Positions 24,461 through 32,559 of a stretch of DNA of 35,787 bases are shown here, piece by piece (within the stretch, counting starts at the first letter, position 1; every line of letters begins with the position of its first letter). The DNA comes from Kiritimatiellia bacterium. GTDB lineage: Bacteria; Verrucomicrobiota; Kiritimatiellia; SLAD01. The position numbers and the translations under genes were made by a program. Location: assembly GCA_007126515.1 (NCBI GenBank), contig SLBD01000188.1, forward strand, positions 1-35,787, given 5' to 3'. The notes beneath the pieces were generated by a model. The model was not told the origin of the DNA. It saw only the letters and a list, made by a program, of their open reading frames with translations, and searched no databases.

Positions 24461-25060
24461 TTATCGATAATACGGATTGGTTCCCGCCGCGTGATCGGTG
24501 ATATCGATGATTTCGCCCACTTGCGGACACACTTCACGGATGGCGGTTTCGACTCCGTTTTTCATGGTCATTTTCGAAGCGGCACAACCTTGGCACCCGC
24601 CGCCCATTTCAATGTGGACATTCTGATTCTCGACCTTGACCAATCGAACAAAGCCTCCATGCGAAGCCAAGGCCGGGTTGATGTGGCTTTCCAACAAGTG
24701 CTCAATAATGGCAGCGATGTCATCATTAGATCCGCACGCATGCGCCGCTTCCAGCGCAGCAGATGAAATCGGCGGCTGATCGGTCAAGAGCGGATTCTTG
24801 ATCGCGGGCAGAATATGCTTGGCTAATTCAGGCCAAGGATTGGGCACGTTTTTGGAGAGCGTAATATTCGAACCAGAGACTCGGATCCGAGTGATCCCCG
24901 GCACAGCAAATAGCGCATCCGCCAGCGGCGATCCCTGACTGTCGTCGGCACTATTGAATACGATACTGCCATTGTCCAGTACCGGCACATTGACTTGAAA
25001 CCGACACATATTTGGGTCCGGTAAAAACTCACCTGTCACCTTAATTTCATTCTCGTTCAT
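24461..25060 (-). CDS. Nfu-type iron-sulfur cluster carrier
   Basis: 199 residues. Residues about 10-90 form an Nfu N-terminal domain (NMCRFQVNVPVLDNGSIVF ... DALFAVPGITRIRVSGSNITL). Residues about 120-190 form the NifU C-terminal domain with GGFVRLVKVE and C156-x2-C159 in GGGCQGCAASKMTM, the pair that holds a 4Fe-4S cluster between two subunits. It delivers clusters to target proteins. A GAGGAG-type SD precedes the ATG. Candidate clients within the window are limited; the 2Fe-2S molybdoenzyme is one possibility. Confidence 0.92.
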   Translation of the reverse strand: MNENEIKVTGEFLPDPNMCRFQVNVPVLDNGSIVFNSADDSQGSPLADALFAVPGITRIRVSGSNITLSKNVPNPWPELAKHILPAIKNPLLTDQPPISSAALEAAHACGSNDDIAAIIEHLLESHINPALASHGGFVRLVKVENQNVHIEMGGGCQGCAASKMTMKNGVETAIREVCPQVGEIIDITDHAAGTNPYYR

Positions 25061-25091
25061 CGTGTTTCTCCTCGGCGTTGCACGTCCTCAA

Positions 25092-26669
25092 TTAAAAGCT
25101 GATCGAGCAGGCGGTCACCGCGCCAATGGATTGCCCTATCTGAGCAATTAATTTGGGATCGACAGGTTGATTGACCTTTAACAAGGCCAATGATTGCTTG
25201 CACTTGGAATCATGCGGATTCCGAACGTCATCAATGTTAATGTTCGCCTCCGCCAACGCGGCGGCAATTCGCCCAAGCACACCGGGCCGATCTTCGTAGG
25301 TGAACAAAACGGCGTGCCCACGCGGCTCGAAATACAACTTATCAAAATCGTTAATCCGAGCGATCATCAGATTCCCTTCCGCCACCGTACCTCGCACACT
25401 GTACACCATCAACTGATCCGTGCCAGTGTGGGCCGTAAAATCAACTGTAATCGAATTCTCAAACCCTTTGCGTGGATCTGCCTCGCGATCCTGATAAGAG
25501 ATGCCCATTTCTTTCAGGAATTTAAGGGCGGCAGCATGGTCCATGGAACGATCCACGTTCTGATTCAGTGCCGTCACAATCGGGATCAACAGCCAAGTCG
25601 CATAGGGCTTCAAGCTGCCATAGAAACTGGTTTCGATTTCCTTGATCGGATGCTGCGAGCCCACCAAGGCCCTGCAGAGCTTCGACAAGGTATACGCCAA
25701 ATCGCCGTAGGCTTCGTCCAGCCCTTCGGGAATGTCGCGGTTGACGACATAACTGGTGATGCCTTTGTCATCGTACTCAATCAATTCTTCTGCCGCACGG
25801 CGGGCGGCATTGGTATTGGCTTCACGTGTGTTGGCGCCCAAGTGTGGCAACATCACATCGGCAACGTCCGCTACTGATTTTTCTCCCGCCTCATCCTTCG
25901 GATACACGTCATTCAAAAAACGCAATTGCAATTCTGGCTTGATCCGCCGTACGTCCTCTTCGTTGACAACACCGGAGCGAGCGCAATTAATCAGAGTCGC
26001 TTCCTTTTTCATCTGCCTCAAGAGATCTGCATTGATCAGCCCGCGAGTCTGATCATTTTCGGGAAGGTGCAGGGAGACAATGTCTGATTGGCTGAACAAA
26101 GTTGCCATATCAACTAGCTCCACGTCCAAGTCCCGAGCGCGTTCTTCGGACATCACCGGGTCATATCCGAGGATGCGAACTTGGAATCCCTGCAACCGAC
26201 GCACCAATAGCTTGCCGATGGCTCCCAAGCCCACAATACCTACCGTCTTGCCCGCCAGCTCACGTCCCATAAACTGGCTCTTTTCCCACTTCCCAGCTCG
26301 CGTCGATGGATCTGCCTTCACGATGTGGCGGGCATCGGCAAGATAAAGGGCCACCACCAATTCGGCCACCGCATTGGCATTGGCACCGGGGGTGTTCATC
26401 ACATCAATGCCCCGTCGCCGGGCCGCTTGGGTATCGATGGTATTATAGCCCGCACCGGCCCGAATGATCACTTTCAAGTCCGGCAGCGCGTGAATAACAT
26501 CTTCTGTAATTTTCTCGCTGCGCACAATCAAGGCGTAGGCATCGGCATGCTGCGCCAGCAAGTCCGCCAATGGTGTCGTATTATCTTGAACCACAGAGTA
26601 TCCACCATGCTGCGTCAGCATGTCAGCGGCAATCCGGTCCAGTTTTGTCGGAATCAGTACTTTCTTCAT
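25092..26669 (-). CDS. serA: D-3-phosphoglycerate dehydrogenase with ACT domain
   Basis: 525 residues from ATG 26669. The track start is TTG 26687, but the match begins MKKVLIPTKLD. The D-2-hydroxyacid dehydrogenase core has GAGYNTID, GKTVGIVGLGAIG (NAD site), NCARSGVVNEED (active-site Arg) and MLPHLGANTREA (active-site His). The acidic relay residue lies in FLNDVYPKDEAG, a different form from the usual LDVFxxEP. A serine-binding intervening domain follows, and the C-terminus is an ACT domain (AVLFTYEDRPGVLGRIAAALAEANINIDDV), suggesting serine feedback. It is the first step of serine synthesis. An ambiguous SD (GGAG) lies 12-13 nt before the ATG. Confidence 0.9.
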   Translation of the reverse strand: MKKVLIPTKLDRIAADMLTQHGGYSVVQDNTTPLADLLAQHADAYALIVRSEKITEDVIHALPDLKVIIRAGAGYNTIDTQAARRRGIDVMNTPGANANAVAELVVALYLADARHIVKADPSTRAGKWEKSQFMGRELAGKTVGIVGLGAIGKLLVRRLQGFQVRILGYDPVMSEERARDLDVELVDMATLFSQSDIVSLHLPENDQTRGLINADLLRQMKKEATLINCARSGVVNEEDVRRIKPELQLRFLNDVYPKDEAGEKSVADVADVMLPHLGANTREANTNAARRAAEELIEYDDKGITSYVVNRDIPEGLDEAYGDLAYTLSKLCRALVGSQHPIKEIETSFYGSLKPYATWLLIPIVTALNQNVDRSMDHAAALKFLKEMGISYQDREADPRKGFENSITVDFTAHTGTDQLMVYSVRGTVAEGNLMIARINDFDKLYFEPRGHAVLFTYEDRPGVLGRIAAALAEANINIDDVRNPHDSKCKQSLALLKVNQPVDPKLIAQIGQSIGAVTACSISF

Positions 26670-26824
26670 AGTCTTACACGTCTCCAAAATAGTTTATTCC
26701 CCCTCTACACGTGTGGGAGTCAGAGTCATCAAGCTATATCGACCCGTATCGCAAAGCAATAAAGAAGCCAAGATGGCCGACACTCGAATCTAAGGATACG
26801 GCTCGAGAATCGCTACCAAAAACC

Positions 26825-26854
26825 TTGACCGCCCAGATGGCGCATGAACATACT
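26825..26854 (+). promoter_or_regulatory. Weak candidate promoter for nadC
   Basis: TTGACC (26825-26830), 18 bp, CATACT (26849-26854) lie just before the proposed nadC start. If real, transcription would begin close to 26861 and the mRNA would be nearly leaderless. This matches only moderately. The rest of the divergent serA-nadC gap (26670-26860) shows an ACACGTGT palindrome near 26707 and nothing else distinctive. Confidence 0.25.
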
Positions 26855-26860
26855 TTGCCC

Positions 26861-27712
26861 ATGAACGAAGGCATGGAATCTGACAACAGATTAATCGATT
26901 GGGCCCTCGCTGAGGACATCGGTCCCGGCGATGTCACCACCCTGACGCTGGTACCCGAACGGGCGAAAGCGTCTGCCTCCATCATTGCCCGGGCACCCGG
27001 CGTTGTGGCGGGCGCTCACGTGGTAGCCAAGGTCTTTCTGCGACTGGATCCGTCAATGACGTGCAAGATCATGGCCGCCGACGGAACCGCCGTACAAGAA
27101 GGCGATGTGATTCTGCGCCTCCAAGGACAAGCCCGCGCTATTCTCACGGGAGAACGAACCGCTCTCAATTTCCTCCAACGCCTCAGCGGCATTGCCTCAC
27201 TCACCGCCCAATATCGCCAACAAGCAGGCCGCGACGACGTGGCCCTGCTCGACACCCGCAAAACAACGCCCGGCTGGCGGGCATTGGAAAAATATGCCGT
27301 CACCTGCGGGGGCGGAGAAAATCACCGCATGGGCCTCTATGATCGTGTCATGATTAAGGACAATCACCTCGCGTTCTGGGCGGGTGAATCGGAACGATCC
27401 ATCCGTGAAGCTGTTCGAGCCGCGCGCTCTCGGTATCCAGATCTGGAGGTGCAAGTCGAAATCGATCATCCAGAACAACTCGATGATCTCGAAACCGATT
27501 GGCCGGACTGGGTCTTGCTCGACAACATGACACCCAATGAAGTCCGCGCCTGTGTATCCCAGTGCCAGGGTCACACCCGCACCGAAGTCTCAGGCGGTGT
27601 CACTCTTGACACGATCGCCGAATACGCTGCGGCGGGACCCGATGCGATCTCCATAGGTGCCCTCACCCATTCAGCCACGGCTCTCGATTGCTCACTGGAA
27701 CTGGACGGCTAG
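26861..27712 (+). CDS. nadC: Nicotinate-nucleotide pyrophosphorylase (carboxylating)
   Basis: 283 residues with ATG 26861. Family starts lie about 17-20 residues before the conserved EDIGPGDVTT, so the long track ORF from 26711 is over-extended. ATG 26873, with GAAGG just before it, is the alternative. Core motifs: ILTGERTALNFLQRLSGIAS, LLDTRKTTPGWRALEKYAVTCGGGENHRMGLYDRVMIKDNH (quinolinate and PRPP binding), VQVEIDHPEQL, VLLDNM, EVSGGVTLDTI and ISIGALTHSATALD. It converts quinolinate and PRPP to nicotinate mononucleotide. It is first in a nadC-coaX-trpA-manC series. nadA and nadB are not in the window. Confidence 0.93.
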   Translation: MNEGMESDNRLIDWALAEDIGPGDVTTLTLVPERAKASASIIARAPGVVAGAHVVAKVFLRLDPSMTCKIMAADGTAVQEGDVILRLQGQARAILTGERTALNFLQRLSGIASLTAQYRQQAGRDDVALLDTRKTTPGWRALEKYAVTCGGGENHRMGLYDRVMIKDNHLAFWAGESERSIREAVRAARSRYPDLEVQVEIDHPEQLDDLETDWPDWVLLDNMTPNEVRACVSQCQGHTRTEVSGGVTLDTIAEYAAAGPDAISIGALTHSATALDCSLELDG

Positions 27713-27717
27713 CCGAT

Positions 27718-28515
27718 ATGGGGTCTGATTCCAAACCCGTCCCGGAGCGCATCTGGGTCATTGATGTCGGTAACTCCAATACGTCCCTGGGGATTTATGC
27801 AGATGGCAAGATCACGCAGCGTGATCGTGTCCCCACAGCATCACTGGCGGAGCACGATATCCATACTCGTTTGGCGGCTTGGCAGGCGGATCATCCAGTA
27901 TCAGGAGCGGCCGTTGCCTCCGTGGCTCCGGCGGTTAACGGCATCCTAAAACGCACGATTGCCGAAATCATCGGTACGCCGCCGCTACGCATCCGACACG
28001 ACATGCAGCTCGGCGCGTCGCTCACCTACCCGGAACCCGAGACCATTGGCGAAGATCGCCTCGCCAATTTGGCTGGCGCTGTGGCCCGCTATCGACTCCC
28101 TGCGGTTGTTGTCGATATCGGCACCGCCACCACATTTGATATCATTCAACCTCGCAAAGGCTATGCGGGCGGCATCATTGCGCCCGGCCCCGCCCTGATG
28201 CTTGATTATCTTGCCGAAAAGACCGCGCTGTTGCCCCCAGTTGACCTGACCCCAGTGCGAGCCGCCTTCGGCAAAAGCACCGAGCAGGCCATGCGAATTG
28301 GCGCACTGCATGGGTATCGAGGCATGGTTAAGGAAATCTGCACACAGCTGATGCGCAAGCTGCATAGCAACAATCTCACTCTGTGCGCCACCGGCGGATA
28401 TGCGCGCTGGGTCTTGAAAGGGATGGAATTGCCCTTTATATATGACCCTGATTTGACCTTATATGGTATCGGCAGAATCTATGAATTGAACGCGAACAGG
28501 ACACCCACTTCATGA
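27718..28515 (+). CDS. coaX: Type III pantothenate kinase
   Basis: 265 residues from ATG 27718, 5 nt after nadC. The track start at 27688 overlaps nadC. ASKHA-fold motifs: IDVGNSNTSLGIY (16-28, phosphate-binding loop), GEDRLANLAGA (111-121), VVDIGTATTFDII (131-143) and GGIIAPGPALMLDYLAEKTALLP (the GG-x-I-x-PG block). It phosphorylates pantothenate in CoA synthesis and is typically insensitive to CoA feedback. It overlaps trpA by four bases (ATGA). Confidence 0.94.
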   Translation: MGSDSKPVPERIWVIDVGNSNTSLGIYADGKITQRDRVPTASLAEHDIHTRLAAWQADHPVSGAAVASVAPAVNGILKRTIAEIIGTPPLRIRHDMQLGASLTYPEPETIGEDRLANLAGAVARYRLPAVVVDIGTATTFDIIQPRKGYAGGIIAPGPALMLDYLAEKTALLPPVDLTPVRAAFGKSTEQAMRIGALHGYRGMVKEICTQLMRKLHSNNLTLCATGGYARWVLKGMELPFIYDPDLTLYGIGRIYELNANRTPTS

Positions 28516-29309
28516 ACACTCGAATTGATCAATGCTTCACTCGCCTGCGACAGCAGAAACGCAAAGGCTTCATCGCCTACATCACCGCCGGTGACCCGAC
28601 GCTCGAACAAACGCTGGAAAATGTCCTGCTGCTTGAAAAAGCCGGGGTAGATATCGTCGAATTAGGCATTCCCTTTTCCGATCCCTTGGCCGACGGCCGG
28701 GTCAACCAGGAATCCGCCATGCGAGCCTTGGAGTCAGGCACCACAATCAAAGGAATCTTTGAGATGGTCGGCGAACTACGTCAACGCAGCCAGATTCCCA
28801 TCATGTGTTACTGTTACATGAATCTCCTCTACGCCCCCGGGTTCGAGCGCACCATCAAGCGAGCCGCCCGCGTCGGGATCGACGGAATGCTGATTCTCGA
28901 TCTGCCCTCCGAGGAACGTGGCAACTACGCCACCCTCTTGAACACCCACGATCTCAATTACATCACCCTAATTACGCCCACCACCCCAAAGGAGCGAATT
29001 GCCGACATCGTCAAACACGGCAGCGGCTTTGTCTACGCCGTCTCCCGCACCGGCGTCACGGGCGTCCAAAGCAAGCTCGCCAATGATGCAGGTCAATTAC
29101 TCAAACGCGCCGCCGCAGTCACCGATTTGCCGCTGGCGTTAGGGTTCGGCATTTCCACCCCCGAACAGGCAGCCGCAGCAGCGCGACAAGCCGATGCCGT
29201 CGTTGTTGGTAGCGCCTTGGTCCAGCGCCTGCACGAAGCGGGACGCTCGCGGAACGCGCGCAAGCAAGTCGCCGATTGGCTCACCTCCATGGTCAATGCC
29301 ATTCATTAA
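28512..29309 (+). CDS. trpA: Tryptophan synthase alpha subunit
   Basis: 265 residues. KGFIAYITAGDPTLEQT, VDIVELGIPFSDPLADG with catalytic E50 and D61, and PLALGFGISTPEQAAAA with VVGSALVQ (phosphate-binding glycines) are present. It cleaves indole-3-glycerol phosphate to indole. The usual ADGPxIQ segment reads ADGRVNQ here, an Arg at 63 in place of Pro right after the catalytic Asp. trpB and other trp genes are absent nearby, which is unusual since trpA normally follows trpB. Coupled to coaX by ATGA. Confidence 0.92.
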   Translation: MNTRIDQCFTRLRQQKRKGFIAYITAGDPTLEQTLENVLLLEKAGVDIVELGIPFSDPLADGRVNQESAMRALESGTTIKGIFEMVGELRQRSQIPIMCYCYMNLLYAPGFERTIKRAARVGIDGMLILDLPSEERGNYATLLNTHDLNYITLITPTTPKERIADIVKHGSGFVYAVSRTGVTGVQSKLANDAGQLLKRAAAVTDLPLALGFGISTPEQAAAAARQADAVVVGSALVQRLHEAGRSRNARKQVADWLTSMVNAIH

Positions 29310-29336
29310 TATTTTTCAGAATTTGAGGAAGACGAT

Positions 29337-30419
29337 ATGAACGAATCGATGTATGCCGTTATTCTCGCTGGCGGACGCGGCGAACGCTTTTGGCCGCTCA
29401 GCCGCAGTCATCGCCCCAAGCAATTGTTATCGCTGGTCGGTGATGAAACCTTGCTCGCCCAAGCCGTCGGACGATTGGATGGCCTGATTCCTCCCGAACG
29501 CGTCTTCGTTATTACCAACATGGATCTCGTCGACGCCTCGTGCGCCGCTGCGCCGCAGTTGCCTCCAGAAAATATCATTGGAGAGCCCGTCGGTCGCGAT
29601 ACCGCAGCCGCCGTTGCCCTAGCCTGCGCACTCGTCAAGGCTCGTGATCCCCAAGCCGCGTTCTGCATTCTCACTGCCGACCACGTCATTGGCGATCTCG
29701 ACATCTATCGAAATACTCTGCGCCAGAGCCTGCTCCTAGCACAGCAACAGGATGTCCTCATCACCATTGGCATGCAACCCACCGAACCGAGCACGGGCTA
29801 TGGCTATATCCATGCCGGAGAGCAAGTCGAATCCACAGACGGCATCACCTTCTTGAAAGCCTTGCGTTTTGTCGAAAAACCGAACGTCGACGTTGCCCGG
29901 GAATACATAGCCTCCGGCGACTTCTACTGGAATTCAGGCATGTTCATTTGGTCCGTCGCCGCCGTTGAAAAAGCGCTCAGCCAACACCGGCCCGGACTTG
30001 CCACATTGATTGAACAACTTCTCCCCACCATCGGCAGCGATGCATTTGCAGCAGCCCTCGCGAACGCATATGCCGACTTAGAAAAAATATCGATCGACTA
30101 CGCATTGATGGAGAAAGCCGACAACATCCTCATGGTGCGGGGCACCTTCGCCTGGGATGATGTTGGAGCCTGGCCCGCGCTTGAAAATCATTTCGATCGC
30201 AACGAAGACGGCAATATCTCCCTGGGCGAATGCACCAGTGTCGACGCGGAAAACAACATCGTCTTCTCCAAAGGTCGACTCACCGCCTTGATCGGAGTTT
30301 CCGACCTCGTCGTCGTGCAAGCAGAAGATGCCACCTTAATCTGCCCGCGTGACCGCGCTCAAGATGTCAAGAAACTCGTCGAACGCCTCAAGCAAACCGG
30401 CCAAACGGGATATCTCTAA
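29337..30419 (+). CDS. manC: Mannose-1-phosphate guanylyltransferase
   Basis: 360 residues. The nucleotidyltransferase signature AVILAGGRGERFWPLSRSHRPKQ (about 8-30), GRDTAAAVALA, ILTADHVI, STGYGYI, RFVEKP, YWNSGMFIW, DYALMEKAD, GTFAWDDVGAWPAL and a C-terminal left-handed helix domain (NNIVFSKGRLTALIGVSDLVVVQ) match the single-domain GDP-mannose pyrophosphorylase. It lacks the fused type II phosphomannose isomerase, consistent with a separate manA in this window. It makes GDP-mannose, the substrate of gmd. A GAGGA SD precedes the ATG. It is 27 nt after trpA. Confidence 0.95.
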   Translation: MNESMYAVILAGGRGERFWPLSRSHRPKQLLSLVGDETLLAQAVGRLDGLIPPERVFVITNMDLVDASCAAAPQLPPENIIGEPVGRDTAAAVALACALVKARDPQAAFCILTADHVIGDLDIYRNTLRQSLLLAQQQDVLITIGMQPTEPSTGYGYIHAGEQVESTDGITFLKALRFVEKPNVDVAREYIASGDFYWNSGMFIWSVAAVEKALSQHRPGLATLIEQLLPTIGSDAFAAALANAYADLEKISIDYALMEKADNILMVRGTFAWDDVGAWPALENHFDRNEDGNISLGECTSVDAENNIVFSKGRLTALIGVSDLVVVQAEDATLICPRDRAQDVKKLVERLKQTGQTGYL

Positions 30420-30470
30420 TAGAGCCCACCGGGGCCGTATAAGTAGACAATCACCGATCAAGTGTGCAGC

Positions 30471-31809
30471 TCACTGAGGCCCCACCCACGCCTCAAGCAG
30501 CTCTTCCATCCGCGCTAGCCGCTGCTTCAATGCCTCGTTTTCCGCCTCCAGCGCAATCACCTTCGCGTTCAGACCCTGAATTGCCGCCAAGGCCACTCCG
30601 TCCGTATCCAACGTGTTAATCGTCACGTCATCACCCAAACCAAACGACGCATGGAAATCCTGCGCCACAGGTCCGATGTATCGACGCTGTCCGGGATCGG
30701 CCTTGTAGTTCCAAGCCGACAGCGGCAAGGCAGCGACCTGCGCCAAAATCTCGCCCGTGTCGATCGCCTCAAAGTTCTCCTTTACCTCGCGGTCAGACAG
30801 GATCGACCAAGCCGTCGCATTCGCTGCTAATTCAACTCCTAATGAATTCTTGTCATCCGTGATCAGGCGATACCCCCCCGATGCGCGAAACGTGACGGTA
30901 TTGGGCATGGGTGATGTCAGATCGGTCCCCGTCGCATCGGCCCATACAAACTGTCCTTCCAGTGCCGCCTTCGCTTGTCGGCCTGCTGCAAACGAATAAT
31001 TCCCCGCCGCAACATTTTGGAAGCCGCCCGGCACCGTGCTATAGGAACCGCCACTGATAGCGCCCGCTCGGTTTTCAGCACCTCCGCCCACAACCGAATT
31101 CGTGCCCATGGCAACATTCCTCTGCCCTCCCGCCACTCACGGTGGACTCGTTGCCGCTGGCTATATTTTGATCCCCAATGGCAATGGAATTCGTGCCACT
31201 CGCCACCGGCGGCGTGGCAAACGGGCCGCTTTGCGCGAAACCGCTGATCGCCATCGACGGCATCGTCGCCCAGTTCAACTTATTGCTGGTGATGCTGTTG
31301 TCGACGATATTGACACCAGTGATGGACTCGTACACCACGCCACCCGCCACAGCCGCGAAGGGAACTGACCCCAAAGGCTGGTCAGGCTCAAGTCGTGTGA
31401 AGTTCTCATTATCCTCACTAAACCAAATCCGTAGATACAGGATCGTTGGCAAAAAGACATACGAGGGCAACGGCACCATATTCGGCAGATCCGCATTGCC
31501 CAGCTCGACCATGAACAAGCCATTCTCAACGGCTAGTTCGACCGCACTTGTCGGCTTAATCACATCCACTTCCGACCCTATCGTATCGTTCCGCCAACGA
31601 GCCGCCGAGGCTTCCGGAGAAGACAGCAGCGCGAACTTGAAATAGCCGGTACCGCTGAACGGAGCCCCGTTGGCCGTCACCAACCCCTGATAACTGATCG
31701 TCGGCGGCACATCCTCAAAGCCCGGCGGCAGTGCGTGGCTATTCAGAACAACCCCCACGGCCAACAAAGCAATCCATGTCACACTCGCGAGTTTATAATG
31801 GCTCATCAT
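30471..31809 (-). pseudogene. Secreted protein with head-like repeats and Peptidase_S74 tail, frameshifted
   Basis: Two ORFs form one protein of about 445 residues interrupted by a single-base shift near 31125-31131 (minus-strand GGCGGGAGGGCAG). From ATG 31809 or, with better SD spacing (AAGGA), 31806: signal peptide MSHYKLASVTWIALLAVGVV, then PPTISYQGLVTANGAPFSGTG (a domain I associate with PVC bacteria), VFLPTILYLRIWF, then glycine-rich repeats like trimeric adhesin heads (GTNSIAIGDQNIASGNESTVSGG). In the other frame the repeats continue in register (QRNVAMGTNSVVGGGAENRA, GGFQNVAAGNYSFAAG). The C-terminus is a chaperone of endosialidase (LSDREVKENFEAIDTGEILA) and a coiled coil (LEAENEALKQRL). 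One base is extra relative to a continuous frame, so this is either decay, phase-variable switching in a G-rich run, or an assembly error. Array B lies directly upstream. Confidence 0.8.
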
Positions 31810-31858
31810 CGTCCTTTCCAATCGGCTTACAGCCGGGATTTTACCTCCGTGAATACTT

Positions 31859-31997
31859 TTCCACTCAATGGAAGAATTTTTTGGTGTTTTTCCACTCAAT
31901 GGAAATTTTCCGTAGCTTTTTTCCATTCAATGGAAAAAAATCAGCCCGAGTTTCCACTCAATGGAAGTTTTCCGGGGCGATTTTCCATTCAATGGAA
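31859..31997 (+). repeat. Phased palindromic repeat array B (5 copies of TTCCAYTCAATGGAA)
   Basis: Five copies of the same 15-mer as array A start at 31859, 31890, 31921, 31952 and 31983, all four intervals exactly 31 bp. The variable base is C, C, T, C, T. The third copy, with flanking T and A runs, has 11-bp arms. Spacers share a loose TTTTCCGGxxCGATT pattern with array A. The first copy (by coordinate) in each array continues GGAAGAA and the last is a T form, so both arrays have the same + orientation. The nearest gene is on the minus strand, with its start 50-53 nt from the array edge, so relative to its gene this array is reversed compared with array A. Confidence 0.9.
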
Positions 31998-31999
31998 AA

Positions 32000-32253
32000 C
32001 GGCCCAAACAAATCGTGCCCAACTGGAGATGCTACTCGAAGCGCAAGCCATGCACAATCAGGGCGACCACGACACCCTCATCAGTGATCTGCGCCGACTC
32101 ACCTGAGTTCATTTGCGACTATTTGCGATTCCCTCCACCGCATGGAATCGCGCGTCCGTCCTCGGATCGGCAATGGTTGAGGTGATCTCGAACAAGGGTG
32201 CCGGGTCGCCGACGACGGCGTAAGATATTCTTCAACAATTCCAACTTGATATC
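32000..32253. other. Intergenic between array B and the toxin-antitoxin pair
   Basis: No gene is supported here. A short open stretch ends in LEMLLEAQAMHNQGDHDTLISDLRRLT (stop at 32106) but has no start or SD outside the array and no recognised family. It may be the tail of a decayed gene. AGATAT (32223-32228) and ATATCT (32249-32254) form a loose inverted repeat near the antitoxin operator. Confidence 0.4.
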
Positions 32254-32270
32254 TGTGGCAATTTGCCACA
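32254..32270 (+). promoter_or_regulatory. Palindromic operator candidate before the antitoxin gene
   Basis: TGTGGCAATTTGCCACA is a palindrome with 7-bp arms around ATT, ending 10 nt before the antitoxin ATG. Antitoxins of this kind with an N-terminal ribbon-helix-helix commonly repress their own promoter at such a site. Assignment is by position and symmetry. Confidence 0.6.
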
Positions 32271-32280
32271 CATTTTAAGC

Positions 32281-32559
32281 ATGAGTAAATCCATACGTAT
32301 CAGTGACACTCTAATTGCGGAGGCCGAAAGAGTTGCTCGGGCGTTCCACCGCTCGCCGCCACAGCAAGTCGAGCATTGGGCACAATTGGGGCGAATCATG
32401 GAAACGGCCCTCTCCTGGAAGGCCCAGTCCAACGCGAAGGCCGCCAGCATGTATAGTCAGCTAGAAGATGCCTTGGCTTCCGTGGATACCGTTGCAGGGC
32501 TGAACAGGAGCCATAATGTCATTCGGCGTACCTCTGTGATGCCGTGCGGCTATGAGTGA
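32281..32559 (+). CDS. ParD-like antitoxin
   Basis: 92 residues from ATG 32281. The track start at TTG 32263 is inside the operator-like palindrome. The N-terminus SKSIRISDTLIAEAERVARAFHRSPPQQVEHWAQLGRIMETAL matches the ParD-like antitoxin family (DUF3423 type), with a ribbon-helix-helix-like beginning and a helical region. The C-terminal half (AKAASMYSQLEDALASVDTVAGL) probably binds the toxin. It overlaps the zeta toxin gene by 8 nt. No clear SD is seen. Confidence 0.75.
   Translation: MSKSIRISDTLIAEAERVARAFHRSPPQQVEHWAQLGRIMETALSWKAQSNAKAASMYSQLEDALASVDTVAGLNRSHNVIRRTSVMPCGYE

Noticed and set aside
31735-32106. Plus-strand ORFs of about 120 residues spanning array B
   Set aside because: They translate the repeats and the 5' end of the minus-strand gene; no SD and no family.
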